A stretch of DNA of 64,000 nucleotides from Phyto melanocephala. Taxonomy: Eukaryota > Arthropoda > Insecta > Diptera > Rhinophoridae. Location of the stretch: NCBI GenBank assembly GCA_941918925.1, contig OW799236.1:84780213-84844212 (forward strand). Direction: 5' to 3'. A program made the translations under genes and the position numbers. This document shows, piece after piece, positions 19,226 through 32,028 of this stretch (the first letter of the stretch is position 1; each line of letters begins with the position of its first letter). The notes below the pieces were generated by a model. It was not told the origin of the DNA and ran no database searches. It saw nothing but the letters and a program-made list of their open reading frames with translations.

Positions 19226-22200
19226 CACAGGTGATGGGTGATACTAGCTTTTCTTAACCAAATAGACAATAATGCAATAGGCATTTTCAGTTTTCGTTAG
19301 TGATAAATAAATTGAAGCAAAAAAATGTATATTAAACAAAAAAATTAAATCTTTTGTAATTGATGCGCCAGCCTACATACACTCCGGTTCACTGATTTAA
19401 AGGCAGTACAAATTCCATATTCACCAAAGAAATTAGAACATTTTTGGACTTTTTTTTATAAATTGCTCAGAAAAAGTTCATTATAATTAGTTAAGAAACC
19501 ATTATTGGCATGATTTTGCTTATATCTCAAGATGCCTGGCTTCCATATTTATTTTAAAATTCTTCAATCGGTTAAAAATTGCAATAGATACAGGTGAACC
19601 AGAGTGTATGGATAGCAGCATGAATAATTTTCATTTTATATTATTTTTTGTTGTTCGGAATAAAGCTAGTAAAATAAAAACTTTACTTATTTAAATTTAA
19701 TTGAAATAAAATGTTTTAATTTGCACAACATGGCTTATAGATAAATAATAGAAGAAAAACAAAATACATTAGATTTTTTTATTTAAATATTAACAAAAAT
19801 TGTTTTATATTAAACGTGCATTTTCCGTTTATTATTTATATGTAAAAAAACTAAATCAATTTAATTGGGCAAAAGGTTTTGTTAAAAAGTAAGTTATTGG
19901 AAGAACTTTACAAATTAATATAAAGAGAAATTAATTTTTTTATAAATTCTCCAGAAGGCTTAATAAAGTGTTTAGTAAGTGGCGTACTGAAAACCTAAAA
20001 AAATAATTTATACAAAAAGTTAGATCCTCTTTATTTAACACTGTTATCACTTATACTGGCCTTAATCTTACTTTTCAGATTGAAATAAAATTTAATCAAA
20101 TGATTTTCGTGAGCCATTCACAGGTTCCTTAATAGTTTTAATATTTTATACACAAATTATTAAAATATTTGTTTTTACACAAAAGAAAACAATTTTCCAC
20201 AAAAACGTAAATACCATATATCACACCTACGCATAAATATCTATGTCATCTATCAACAACAGCAAACGACCGATATACAAGCAAACACACAAATATATTT
20301 CTCATTGTTTAATACCCTGCTATTTGTTTATACTACTTTCAATATATACCTGCATACTTTCGCTTATACGTAAAATTGTTGAATACACATTTCGCTTATA
20401 GTTCGATTATAAATCGTATGAATAAAAGCGGATTTACTCAGCCATATTCTTTTTTTTTTCTTTTCTTTTTTGCTCAAAACAGGTGTTTTATGGCACGGCA
20501 TGGTAATTTGTATATTTGTTTTTGTGTGCAGATGCAAAAAAAATAAACGATTTTAGTGAATGTTTTTCCATTCCATTATAATCAAGGTTCGGATTAGAAT
20601 AACAATAAAAAATAGCAAAATTTTTAAAAATTATTAAAAACATTATTTCAAAGTACTGAAAATTGTTTTAAAATTAAGATACTGTTGATGTTACAATTTG
20701 TAAACAAATCAAAAAAAAAAATCGTTTTTTGTAAGTTATTAAAATCCCACCCGTGCTTATAAATATCTATGTAGATGCTCATTTTTTTTTAGCAAATCCG
20801 GAGGACTTTAGAACATTGTGCATTGATTCCAAAAAAAAAGGCATATTCAGTTCTGCAAAAATTTGTATGCACACAGCAACAACATGTTATTGGATTGTAT
20901 GATTGTAGTTAAAAGATTTGATGACTACTAGAAAACATGTTAAGTTTAATATACGTGTAGAGCAAAAAATTTCTTTCATGACCCTTATATTCACATATTG
21001 TTATAACAAAATCCCTATGGTCAAATTATGACACCAAATTCACTTTAATAAAAGCATTAATAATGAAAAACACTACTTGAAAATAATTTATAATTAAAAA
21101 CTGCCGTTCCACCTAACATTTTCTGATTATTTATAACTTAAATGCTTGTAAAATAATCGCGTTTTTACAGAGTTTTTATACTTTATTGAAATATTTTTTA
21201 AGACAAATAAAAGTATCGATAAAAGTTTGGTTTCCAAATAATAAATATAGTTTGTTTGCAATAACTAAATATTGTCACAGAGTATATAATATAATCATTG
21301 TAATCATGTCGTAATTAATTTTCTCTTGTCGTTTAATGTTGATTTTAATCTGTAACTTTTTTTGTGGTAGAGAAAATTTTTTAACTTTTGGAAAAATTTA
21401 TTTATTTTTTTTTATAACAAAAAAATATTTATATGCCTTTTTATTTCTGGATGCCATTAATAAAATACCATAGACAAAAATTGGCCACAAAGAGTAAACT
21501 TAATTCTAAGAGAAGAAATGTGTCTGGGGAGTCTTTAGTTCAAAAAGCAATATATTTCTATCAACTGCTCATAAAAAGCTAAGTTTATTAAACAACTTTA
21601 TGGTAGCAATGAATGGTGAAGGCTTCCAGTACCTTAAAACTTAATTCCATCGAACCAGCAACCCAAAATCTAAACCAGCAACCCCAGACTAAAAGACGAC
21701 AGCTTATGTAACCTTTAAAATTAAGTTGAAAAAAGTGGAAAATAGATCATGGGCGGCTTTTGTTCACAGTTTTTTGGTAGTAAAAAATCGGGAACATACA
21801 AAGAAATCACTCGATCCTTTTTATTTTAGTTTCAGTTATGAAAAAATACATATATTACCAAATATTTCATCTCATTTGAAGCTATTAAGTACTATGTTAA
21901 TAGTACAGATATCTTTACTTAATCGCTAATAAAATCTTTATTTGTTAATTAAGTTTTATGGTTTATAAAAATGAAAAATTTTTCTCTAACAATTTTTAAT
22001 GACGTTTTGGAAACAACGCACAAACCCTTCAAAAATAAAACAAAACGTAGCTTAATTAATTTACAAAAAATTTTGTAGTTAACAATTTGCTGGTATTTTC
22101 ATTTTAATCGGGCTAATGGTTTTCATTAAGGCGAATTCTGTTACGAATTTTTTTATTCAATTTTTTTTCTTTTATTTAAAAAAAAAAGAAAAAAAAAAGA

Positions 22201-25200
22201 ATACCATCCTTTTTGTAATACAGAATAATTTCGATAGTTGATTTCAAAAAGAAAGTATAAATAATTTTTTTCTATCTATTTGAAACTATTAATGAATGGA
22301 AATTATAGTTAATTCTTTTTACTTTCACATTGATTATTTTAAAATTTTCGTGGTTACTTTAATTACATTATTTTACATCACTAACGTACATGTGTAGGGT
22401 TAAACGAAAATCTGGTAGCATTGATTTGTTTAAGCTTCTGAATAGCCTTTAACTCATGCGCACATTATCACACTAAACTTGTGGAATTTCCTGTTCAATT
22501 TACAAATCGTGCTCAAAGTGATAAGACTAAAGCTGTTATATTTTATATATAAAATATAAAATACAAATCCAAAAGATCTCTAAAAATCTTGCAATATTTT
22601 TCTAATTTTTTTGTCACAAAGCTAATATTTAAACGAATTATAAGCGAAATTCACAATATTAAATTAATGAGAGAAAACATTTTTGATTTCGCTTTATATG
22701 ACCTAAGGTAAGAGAAAAGAAACAGAAAAAGTACATTTCAAGGGTTTTGGTAGTATAATAACCTTTAAAAATTGCAGTCACATCATTTTGGAAAGGTATT
22801 AAGCTTACCTTGATTGGTGGCTACGGTTAGCTGTGATACATAAGTGGCAAATTAATTTAGAAAAAAAAAAGAAAAGAAAAATTTTCTTATACGAGTGTTT
22901 TATACGAGGTAACTTTTCTACTGGGTGCATTATTCGATGTTTTACTCATCACGGGAGTACTTATATATAGATACAATAAATCTTTTTTTTTCATTCATTC
23001 ATACTTTCGTTTGGAGTAATGTTTTATAAATAATATCCTAAGAGAAAGTCTCCAAAACTAAATAATATATGTACTTAAATTATGAATGAGAAATTAGATG
23101 AAGGAGAAGTCGCAAAGAATAATTGAAATATCAATATCAAAGACAACAACAACCCATTGTGAAAAAAAGAGTGCCAACAACATACATATGTTTATATCAT
23201 ATGCAAATTACTTATAGGAAAAAAATAATAAAGACAAGAAGAAATAATCAATTAAACCCAATTGCCCAAACTTCGGGTCATATAATGTAATTTAAAGGTA
23301 AAGCAAACTGTAAACGTATAATTGTAAACTCAATAATTGAAAGGTATTTAAAGTCTAAGTAAACCTCTTTAAAATATATAAACCAATTTTTGTTATTTAA
23401 TGCTAAAATCATTTTCAGAGTAATAATATTTTTATATATGTCGTCATGACTCGCTGAATGGCCATTACAACGATCATCATGAACCACCGAATAAGCATCC
23501 AATAACAAAACAACAATTTATATATATATTTACCTGTCAAACCAAAATTTAAGTAAATTTTACAAATTATGTTTTTAATATTTTGCTTTACGCTTAAAAA
23601 AAATGATAAAACCAATAAATTAACAACAACAAAACGTAACTAAAACAGACATATGTACATACATATATGTAGTATAAATAGATGTAAATTAATAATTAAT
23701 ATCTTGTTAAATTTCTTAAAACTATATCACCGTAATATCAAGAAAAAAAATGAATTTTTTTTAATTAATAAGCTTACATATATATATATATATATTTTCT
23801 TTTATTTGTTTTTGTCTAAGTTTATAATATAAAATTATGAATATCTAAAAGTTATAATAAAGGGTAATGCATTTAAAACCGATTAAAATGAATTAAGACT
23901 TGTTACGTTGTTAAAAAGGGGGAATTTAATTGTAAACTATAGGGTGTATAAATTGCCATAGGCGTATCACAGATTGTAATGTTTGGGTAGGGAAAAATTC
24001 ACCCTTTGAAAGGAAACCACCACTCTCAAATTGTTTTGTAAGAAAACTGAATAGCTCTTGTTAGGCTTTAATTTATAGGCATGTAGTTGCTATGCTTGCA
24101 CGTATCCATTGGGGTACCGAACAATGCCGTAGACCGTCTCAGCTAGTCGTAATATCTTTTTTTACATGCCAAAAGTACTTAACTGTGGATAAGTTCTTTG
24201 GAACTAAGCGTGCAACAATTCATATCAGGTGACAACATACATACAACAAACATAAAAATTCCCGGAGAAATTAAATCACAAAAAACAAAATTGCTTGTTA
24301 AACGAAAATTTGGAAAATTGATAAAATTTTAATAATTTTTTAAAACATTTTTCACAATTTTTACAAATTAAAACCACTAAAAAAAAAATAACAGGCATTT
24401 TGCTTTTTTATATCTTACTTTTCTATTGTTGCGCAAATATTAGTATTTTTATAATTTTTTTTTCATAAATTTTACCACTTTTGTGAAATTTTTCAACCAA
24501 CGCACATACAAATTAATTTAAATGTAAACAAACTTTGAGTTTGTGCCGTTGAAAATACAACAGGCAAAAACAATCAGCTGGCCTCTTAACATCACCTCAT
24601 GCAAATCCGCCTTGATTCTCCTAACTTACATCTAATTTGAAATAATTAAAACGAAGCAATTAAGAGCACTATGTTCGAATGTAAAATATTTTCAATACTC
24701 ATCATTAAAACTTTAAAGTACTTTTATGTCATATCCCACAAAAAAAAATTCCAATTTTCTAAACAGTCAAGACTTTATTCCCAAACCGTATTGCATTTAG
24801 GAAACACTTAAAATGTTTGCATATGAAAAGATAATAAAGCAAGTTTTATGTACTGCTTATTATTTCAGCAGTAGAAAATAAGAGGACTTATTTATTTTAA
24901 TATTTTTTCAGCAGTGAGTAAGGAGAAGGCATGACTAAGCTCTTACTGGTAGGTATAAAATTAACGCTTATTGATTGCGAAAAATAGACATGACTAAGTG
25001 AGACAATGCAAATAAAAGTCATGTCTTCTAGAAGCGCTCTTGGAAGCTCGTAAGCACTAAGTAAGCAACTCAAGAAAAACTTTCTGGTAATGAAGTTTTT
25101 TGGTGGGATAATTTATTATTTTAATCTAATATTTTAAGATATTTAAACTTGAGTAAATTTTTTAAAATTTATATATATTAAGCTAGTTTTGGCAATTAAA

Positions 25201-26005
25201 TTTCTTTATAAAGAATTAAAAATAAAAATAAAATTACTGAAGCATGAATAAATTTAAATATTGTTTTAACAAAAAGTTCCACAATGAAAATTAAATTATT
25301 TTTTTCTTAACAACTGTAATCTCTATAGAATACTTAATCTCTTTATACTGGGCCCATTTCCAATAGCAGTAATTTCTGATGTATTAGAGCTCTATCGAGC
25401 TTTCCACTAAACAAAAATATACATTATGGGGTCTTAAACGAAAACGCTTTTTTTTGGTGATGGGTAAAAAATAAAAACCTGTTGTAGTGTATGTGTGTTA
25501 ATGCGTCTGGGGTGTGTGTTTATTTATTTAGATCTGTCAGCATGTAAGTGAAAATACTGACTTCCTCGAAACCTTTTGTGAGCTTGTAAATTACACCTTA
25601 ATGTAGTTGTTTTGTTTATTCTTTTTGTTGTCGGTGCTGTGCAAAACAGCAGTTAAAATAGCAATATTAATAAAAAGATAATTTTCTCAAAGTACCCCAG
25701 CGGTTAAATAAGGGGCCAGTAAGCCTTATAAATGGCCTTATTTAGCAGACACAATTTCACACTGATTTTTTTCTTACAGTTGTTAAGATATAGAGCAAGG
25801 ACTTCCACACTTGTTACTAATAACGGGGCTTCCAGAAGACCTTCTGATAACGGCCCTTTAGAACCTTTTTGTAAAGACCTGGTTAAAGACTTTCTGGTTT
25901 TAAAATTTATACATAATTTTTGTTCTTTTTGAGCTTTGCACTATTAACTTTGAAAAACCTTTAAGCCTTAAAAAGCTTTAAACACAACTTAATAAATTCT
26001 ACTTA
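19226..26005. other. Long AT-rich region without recognised genes
   Basis: 6.8 kb with no frame above 76 codons and no domain motif. There are poly(A) and poly(T) tracts (22150-22200, 26400) and a short (TA)n at about 23778. Slightly less AT-rich patches lie at 23930-24240 and 24540-24640. I could not tie either to an exon, RNA or repeat. It could be intron or intergenic. Confidence 0.5.
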
Positions 26006-26395
26006 TACCCTTCACACCGTTTGTCATTTCTATAATTTAGACTTTAGACCCCATGAAGTATATATATTCTGAATCCTTATAGAACGCGGCATTGATTATC
26101 TTGATTGATGATCTTGTCTGTTCGTTTATTGTGTGTGTTGAAATCACCTTTTTGAAGCCCTCACATATACTGCAGACTTAACAAGATCATATCTTAAAGC
26201 TCCCGTTTATTAAATGTTACATTAGAACAGTAGGCGAAAATATTGGTTCAACTGGTTCAGTACCGGCTAAGATATTGGCAAAAGTATTAACTTTGTTAAT
26301 GAGATTGCAACAACAAAATTTGATTTAAAACACAACAACAACATAAGTGCATATTTACACTTTTGTGAGGGGTATATAAGATTTCGCACAATATT
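26006..26395 (+). repeat. Decayed Q-type Helentron-like copy
   Basis: Starts CTTATACCCTTCACACCGTT, then GACCCCATGAAGTATATATA and a TGTGTTGAAATCA landmark. It ends near GAGGGGTATATAAGATTTCG. Internal deletions leave about 390 bp. Confidence 0.45.
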
Positions 26396-27599
26396 TTTTT
26401 ATTTTTTTTTTTTTGATGTTACTTTTATCTTGTTCCTAACAATACAAAAATGAAAAAAAAATATTTACATATAATACGAGAATATATAAATATTAACGTT
26501 TTTATTGTCTTCTTAAATAAGGCGACTATAGTATCCATATAGTCAAGGAGGCTTTTAAGTATTAAAAGTATTACAAATCTAAAAGAAAATCGCCATCCAC
26601 AAGGCGTGAAATATAAAACCCTGTTGACTTTTGATACACATCAACAATATACATACAAATAGTAAATACATATCTACATTCAAATCTACATTTTCTTTTT
26701 GATTGTGCTTTATTTATGTATTTAAAAATTTGCTTAAAACTCAGTTTTCCATTATTGATATTTTTTTTAATAAAGAACAAAAGTGTATTTCAATTCAATA
26801 TCAGCAAAAATATTCACTAAAAAAATCAACCATCACTACGAGTTTGAGAACCTGTGTGTGCATTTAAATAAAGCTTTTTAAATACTTACACATACAAACA
26901 AGTTTATGTTTTTTTTTAAGAAAAAAATTTGAAAATTTTTTGCTTTTATTTATTTGCATACATTTTTTATAGCTGTGTACATAACATAAATACATACGTA
27001 AGTACATATGTATGTCCATGCCTGCATACACAAATAATCGCATAAAATGTTTACCATTAAATAGTGCGTAAAAAAACAAAACAGATTTCTTTAAATCCAA
27101 ATGGAATCCCGAGACACAGAAATACACGTATTTATATGATTGAAGCTCATGTTTTATTTAAAGTATGTTTTTAGATCACTAACACCAAAGGATAATTTTA
27201 TCCACGTACAAGCACACACATACGCTTCAACTGGTGTTTATTTACATTTAGTTAAAATAACTTTAAAGACAATTTAGCTCCACATTGCAAATGCTTTGTA
27301 TTTAAAATGAACCGACTGAAAGTGAAAGCATTTAAATAAAACGGAAGTGGGCTGCAAGCAAATTGAAATGGATTACGAATAGAAAGAAAGAAATTAATTG
27401 AATTCAATGAATTGAATGAATTTAATTGTCTAGCAAGTTTTTTTTTCATTTAAGGCAGACGTATGCATATGAGATTGCTATTGACATTTGCTTAAATTAA
27501 GTCATGAGGAGATGTATTAAGTCTTTACGAACACTTAACGGGTATTTTTTTTAAAGTTAAATTTTCTTACGATAGTAATTTCTTACTAATTTATTAGAA
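26396..27599. other. AT-rich stretch, nothing recognised
   Basis: Open frames of 65-87 codons are present on the minus strand but are low-complexity (K/N/F/Y-rich) and without domains. Confidence 0.5.
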
Positions 27600-27895
27600 T
27601 TTAAAAAAATTTAAATTTTATTACATTGTTTATTAGATTCTAATACTGGCTTCCAAGTTCATATGCTCAATTTATGAAGAAATCAAATTCTATTTGTGAT
27701 AATAAAAGAACACTCTGAAAAAGTAAGTTTTTGTCCACACTAACAGAGTGGAATGCATTAGCGAAACCAGCTACGGTAGCATCATTAACATTCTTTGATC
27801 GGCATTTTAGTGTTGGTTGTAAATAATCCCTGTATTTAACTTACAAGCTTTTAACAAACAGAATTCAAGAATTAAATGATTAATTTATTTATATC
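27600..27895 (+). repeat. Solo arm of a foldback element
   Basis: Contains GAGTGGAATGCATT, CGAAACCAGCTACG and TTTGATCGGC-TGTTGGTTGTAAAT in the same order and spacing as the left arm of the foldback at 41553-42425. No inverted partner was seen nearby, so one arm was lost or never copied. Confidence 0.5.
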
Positions 27896-28253
27896 TCCTA
27901 CCATAGATGAGCGAGAACTAAATTTATTACTAAAGGTTTTTCTGTTGTTGTAGTTTATTCTTTTTTATTATTATAACTTTTTTGGTAAATTTTTTTTTTT
28001 TTTTGTAATAAAATTTTCCATACCCGAGTTAAATTATTAAAATTAATTTAAAATAATTTTTTACTCCGTAACTTCGGCCAATGAGCTGCATATGAGTGGA
28101 AGAAAACCTAATGGTTAATATCAAGATTCTGTTCTGTAAAACAGGTCAAATTTTTCAACAAGCAACAAGTAAAAAAATTAACTTTTAGCATGCGCCACAG
28201 TCAAGCCAGTCGCATAGCACTTATGCCCGTAATTATATTTAAGCACAATTGAA

Positions 28254-28876
28254 AACAAGTAAAAGTGCTATATTCAGCCGTGCCGATTCTAATAACACCC
28301 TCTACCATCATGTTCAAAGGTACAATGACTACATAATAGTTTAGTTTCAATTTCAGATTTCAAGTTATACGCAATTTTCTTTATTATTTCCGACGACATG
28401 TTTGAGTTTGAACTTTTACATAGTTACATAGTTACATTCAAAAAATAACTTTTATTCTTCCTCAAAAAAATAAGAAACAAAAAAATAACTGTTATCATCT
28501 GACTTTTATGAAAAAGGAATAATTATTACGTTCCCTGCTTTAAATAGTTATATACGTGTCTAATAGTTATCCCAGTGCTAAAAAAAATTAATTTTTGAAG
28601 TAAAAATAAGGAAATAAACATAGGCAGTCTTGTTTTTTTTCTTATATCTCAAAAAGTTATGGGGCGATTGTGCTGATTTTCAATACCGATCTACTTCCAA
28701 ATATTTTTCATATTCTGGTATCCCAAAGGGAATGTCTCACAATAAAATTTCCAAGTCATATTCTTACGGAAAATATATATGTACTTTGTGGGGTCGTAAA
28801 TATATATTGTAGTAATTTCACATGGAATGACAAGCCTTTATTACCCTTACACTCTCTGTAAAGGATAGAAAAAAGT
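28254..28876 (-). mobile_element. Q-type Helentron-like copy, minus strand
   Basis: Its left end AACAAGTAAAAGTGCTATAT then CAGCCGTGCCGATTCT is the reverse complement of the shared 3' terminus. Its right end is the reverse complement of the 5' hairpin (TTACACTCTCTGTAAAGG) and of CTTGTCATTCCATG. It lies head-to-head with the next copy, 16 bp away. Confidence 0.65.
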
Positions 28877-28892
28877 CAATTTTGTTTTCTTT

Positions 28893-29531
28893 TTATACTC
28901 TTCACAGTTAGTGTAAGGGTATATATTGGTTTGTCATTCCGTGTGAAATTTTTTCAATTTTCATTTCCGAAACTTCAAAGTATATATTTTCTGAAAGCCT
29001 ATTAATAAGAGAGTTAATTAAGCATTGTCCGCTGTCAGTCTGTCAGTCTGTTCGTCTGTCCGTGTGTATGTTGAAATCAACTTTTTAAAGTCCCCAGATC
29101 TTTTAAAGACCGTGTAAGGTACCAAATTTGTACCCGGTATTGAAAATCAGAAAAATCGTTTTATAAACAAATGAGATATGATAAAAAAAAACATAGACCA
29201 TCTTTTCACACCAATACAAACTGGATGAACTTAGGTAGGTTCGAATCACAGTTAAGACAAAACTAATTTTTTTTTTATTTTTTTTTTTGTTTGTTTTTTG
29301 TTTTTTTTTTAACATACATAAATAAACTCAATTTATTATTTTACAGTGGGATGTTTTTAAGCGGATAAAGTCATTATAAAGATAATGAAACCTATACATA
29401 TGTATGCATGTATGTATGTACGTATTTTATATTAATGAGATGAATGGTGATACAAACAATTGTTATTGCACGACTACACGTTGTGAAGGGTACATAAGAT
29501 TCGGCACGGCCAAATATAGCACTTTTACTTG
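28893..29531 (+). mobile_element. Q-type Helentron-like copy
   Basis: Starts TTATACTCTTCAC and ends GTGAAGGGTACATAAG, ATTCGGCACGGCCAAAT, then CTTTTACTTG. It contains GTTGAAATCAACTTTTTAAA and a box-B-like GGTTCGAATC before a T-rich tract (29232-29320). It is joined directly to the next copy without spacer. Confidence 0.75.
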
Positions 29532-30307
29532 TTATACCCTTCACACAGTGAAAAAGGGTATATATAGGTTTGTCATTCCGTGTGAAATTTTTACAATTTT
29601 CATTTCCGACCCCATAAAGTATATATTTTCTGATAGCTTATGAATAGGGGAGTCGATTAAGCCCTGTCAGTCTGTCCGTCTGACCGTCTGTCCGTGTGTA
29701 TGTTGAAATCAACTTTTTGAAGCCCCCCGACATAGGTTAGACCCGGGTACGGTATTAAAATATCAAAAATATTCGGCAGTAGATCGGTATTGAAAATCAG
29801 AAACATCGGTACATAAACAACTGAGATATGAGCAAAAACCCACGACCACCTCGACTTTTTTTCACAAAAACAACATTACAACAACATACATATATACAAA
29901 CGTGTTTACTGGTTAGAGAAAACGTGGCGTCGAATCCCAGCTGAGGCAAAAAAAAATTTTTTTTAATTTTTTTAAAAATTTTTTTTTAATTTTTTTTTAT
30001 TTTTTTTTATTTTTTATTTAATATATTATTTATATTTTTATTATTATTTTTTTTTAATTTTTTTTTTTAATTTTTTTTTTTGTTTTATATATATTATATA
30101 TATAATAATTTTTTTTAATTTTTTTTTTTTAAATTTTTTTTTTTAACATACATACGTGAATTTATAATTTTACAATGGGATGTTTTTATATATGTATTTA
30201 CGTATTTCATATGGGATGAATGGTGACACAAACTTCTGTTATTTCATGACTAAACGTTGTGATGGGTATATAAGTTTCGGCACGGCCGAATATAGCGCTC
30301 TTACTTG
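29532..30307 (+). mobile_element. Q-type Helentron-like copy, tandem with the previous one
   Basis: 5' TTATACCCTTCACACAGTG pairs with AAAAAGGGTATATATAGG. The 3' end has GATGGGTATATAAG, the hairpin TTCGGCACGGCCGAA and CTCTTACTTG. A 240-bp T-rich segment (29911-30153) starts with GGTTAGAGAAAACGTGG and CGTCGAATCCCAGCTGAGG. The junction with the preceding copy is CTTG|TTATACCC, with no intervening base. Head-to-tail joining is common for rolling-circle elements. Confidence 0.85.
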
Positions 30308-30784
30308 TTTTTAATTATGTTATGTTATACCCAGTACTTATACACAAAAAATACAATTTTCTATAAAAAAAAACTAATGCTAATCAAATATTACCCATTT
30401 GTAAATCATTTAAATTCCATTTTCATTTTATTTAATTTTTCTAGTTTACTCAATTACATAGTCTGTATTCTAAAAAAATGTAGAGAAACGTTAATTAAAT
30501 TTCTAAATTTGCATTTTGTAATTTATTCGTTACGACATACTTTTCACAAGCTAAATTCATACGCGGAGCACAGTACTTTCCCTAGTCATAATTAAATGCT
30601 CCAATACTTTATCAAGGACATCGTTGTCAACTCGATGATTTTAAAACTGTTTTTAGTGCTTTTTTAAATATTTGTTATGGAAAATTTTCAAGTTAGTACT
30701 TGGTGTGTGTGTGTTTTTTTTTTAATTTTTATGTATTTTTCTTTTTATTTTGGTGTCCCCAAATGATTAATTACAAATAATTTT
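30308..30784. other. AT-rich stretch, nothing recognised
   Basis: A 96-codon frame (30305-30595) is F/L/Y/N-rich and has no domain. It is treated as chance. Confidence 0.5.
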
Positions 30785-31104
30785 TTTAAATTAATATTTA
30801 AATTTTAATTTAGGCCTAAGTTCATCTGGATAATCTGAATATCGTCGAGGCATTCCTCCTAATCTTAAAAAATTTTGCGGGAAAAATGTTAAATTTACTC
30901 CACTAAATATAATAATAAATTGACCTTTTAGTATTTTATTATCTAAAATTAGTCCCGTAAAAAATGGGTATCAATGAACACTCGGTAATAAAATATTATT
31001 TTTAAGTTTATTCTTTTATTTAACAAAATTAAAAATTCTTTGTTACAATACCAATGGTAATATAAACACAAGCCTGAATTAAAATTTTAATATTAATTTA
31101 AACC
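30785..31104. repeat. Short foldback element (320 bp)
   Basis: The left end TTAATATTTAAATTTTAATT then TAGGCCTAAGTTCAT is the inverted partner of the right end AAGCCTGAATTAAAATTTTA then ATATTAATTT. The right end also resembles the outer arms of the foldback at 41553-42425. It is a shortened relative in which most of the arms are missing. Confidence 0.6.
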
Positions 31105-31146
31105 GAAAAAGTTCGATAAGTAAAAAGTTAATTTTTTTTTAATTTT

Positions 31147-31377
31147 ACGGTGCCCTGGTGAACAAGTCAGTAGTGTGCTAGTCTGCTAGTCTTGGGGTTG
31201 CGGGTTTGATTCATGTCAGAAACTGTGGACTTGTCCGCTTCCATTTTTCTTTTTTTTTTCTATTCTTTCTATGCTGTTCAGGTATTGCAAACGGATCAAT
31301 ATAAATGACCCAAGTGAGCTGCATAACAGCTGCCTGTCCTACCTACCTACCTAAGAGCAATGTAAGGTAAAAAAATT
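31147..31377 (+). mobile_element. Candidate tRNA-derived SINE
   Basis: Begins GGTGCCCTGGTGAACAAGTC, then TAGTGTGCTAGTC (A-box-like). TTGCGGGTTTGATTCATG follows 28 bp later (B-box-like, compared with GGTTCGANTCC). A body of about 130 bp ends in CCTACCTACCTAAG and a run of A (GGTAAAAAAATTAAAAA). A tRNA-like head with an internal Pol III promoter, a body and an A-rich tail is the SINE plan. I see no second copy in the window, so this rests on the promoter match alone. Confidence 0.5.
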
Positions 31378-32028
31378 AAAAATATTTAATCACGGTTAAA
31401 TGATGTTGAAAGTATAGAAGATACATATATTAAAACTATTATTAAGTAGAATTATGTTTCTGTTATTATTTATGGTAGTTTTATTTCTATACTCGTTTCT
31501 TGATATCCTCTATGGTTTATGAGACATAAACCATCTAATTTTTAAAAAATTATTTTGTTGCAAGAAGTTATTATGTTAAGTTTTAAGTTAATACAACCAT
31601 TAAATATATTAAAAAATACAATTAAACATTAGACATACTTTTCAGTTTGTAAGGAGATGCGTTAAAAAATTGAAAATAAAAATAGAAATTGATATTAAAA
31701 ATTTTCATATTAAAATTTTAGAGAGCAACAAGTGACACCCGGACGAAATAAATATTTTATTATTTCTCATATTGATAACATCATAATTTATAATTTAAAA
31801 AGTGTCTTGTCCAAATGATATTATAAATGGAATACCTATTGTCTTATGGTTCGATTAAAGATAGCAATAGAACTTCAGTCTTGTTGCCAGCTGTAAAATA
31901 AGGTATTCCAAACGGCAGCTGGCATCTAAAAGCTGTAAATTTTTCTGTAAGATAGTGATTATATTGGCAACTGCGAAGTTAAAGTTGCCACACTATTTAA
32001 AAATTTATCAATATTAAAAACAAAGTTA
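31378..32028. other. AT-rich stretch, nothing recognised
   Basis: A small palindromic patch, TTGCCAGCTG / CAGCTGGCA, lies near 31890-31925. Otherwise nothing was seen. Confidence 0.5.

Noticed and set aside
23930..24240. Less AT-rich patch as a possible host exon
   Set aside because: No sustained frame, no paired splice signals and no recognisable protein motif; it cannot be supported.
29947..30146. Long T-rich tract as possible centromere or satellite DNA
   Set aside because: It is a bounded internal part of a dispersed repeat family and recurs with different length in other copies.
30305..30595. 96-codon plus-strand frame
   Set aside because: Begins at the end of a repeat copy and is AT-rich low complexity; no domain was seen.
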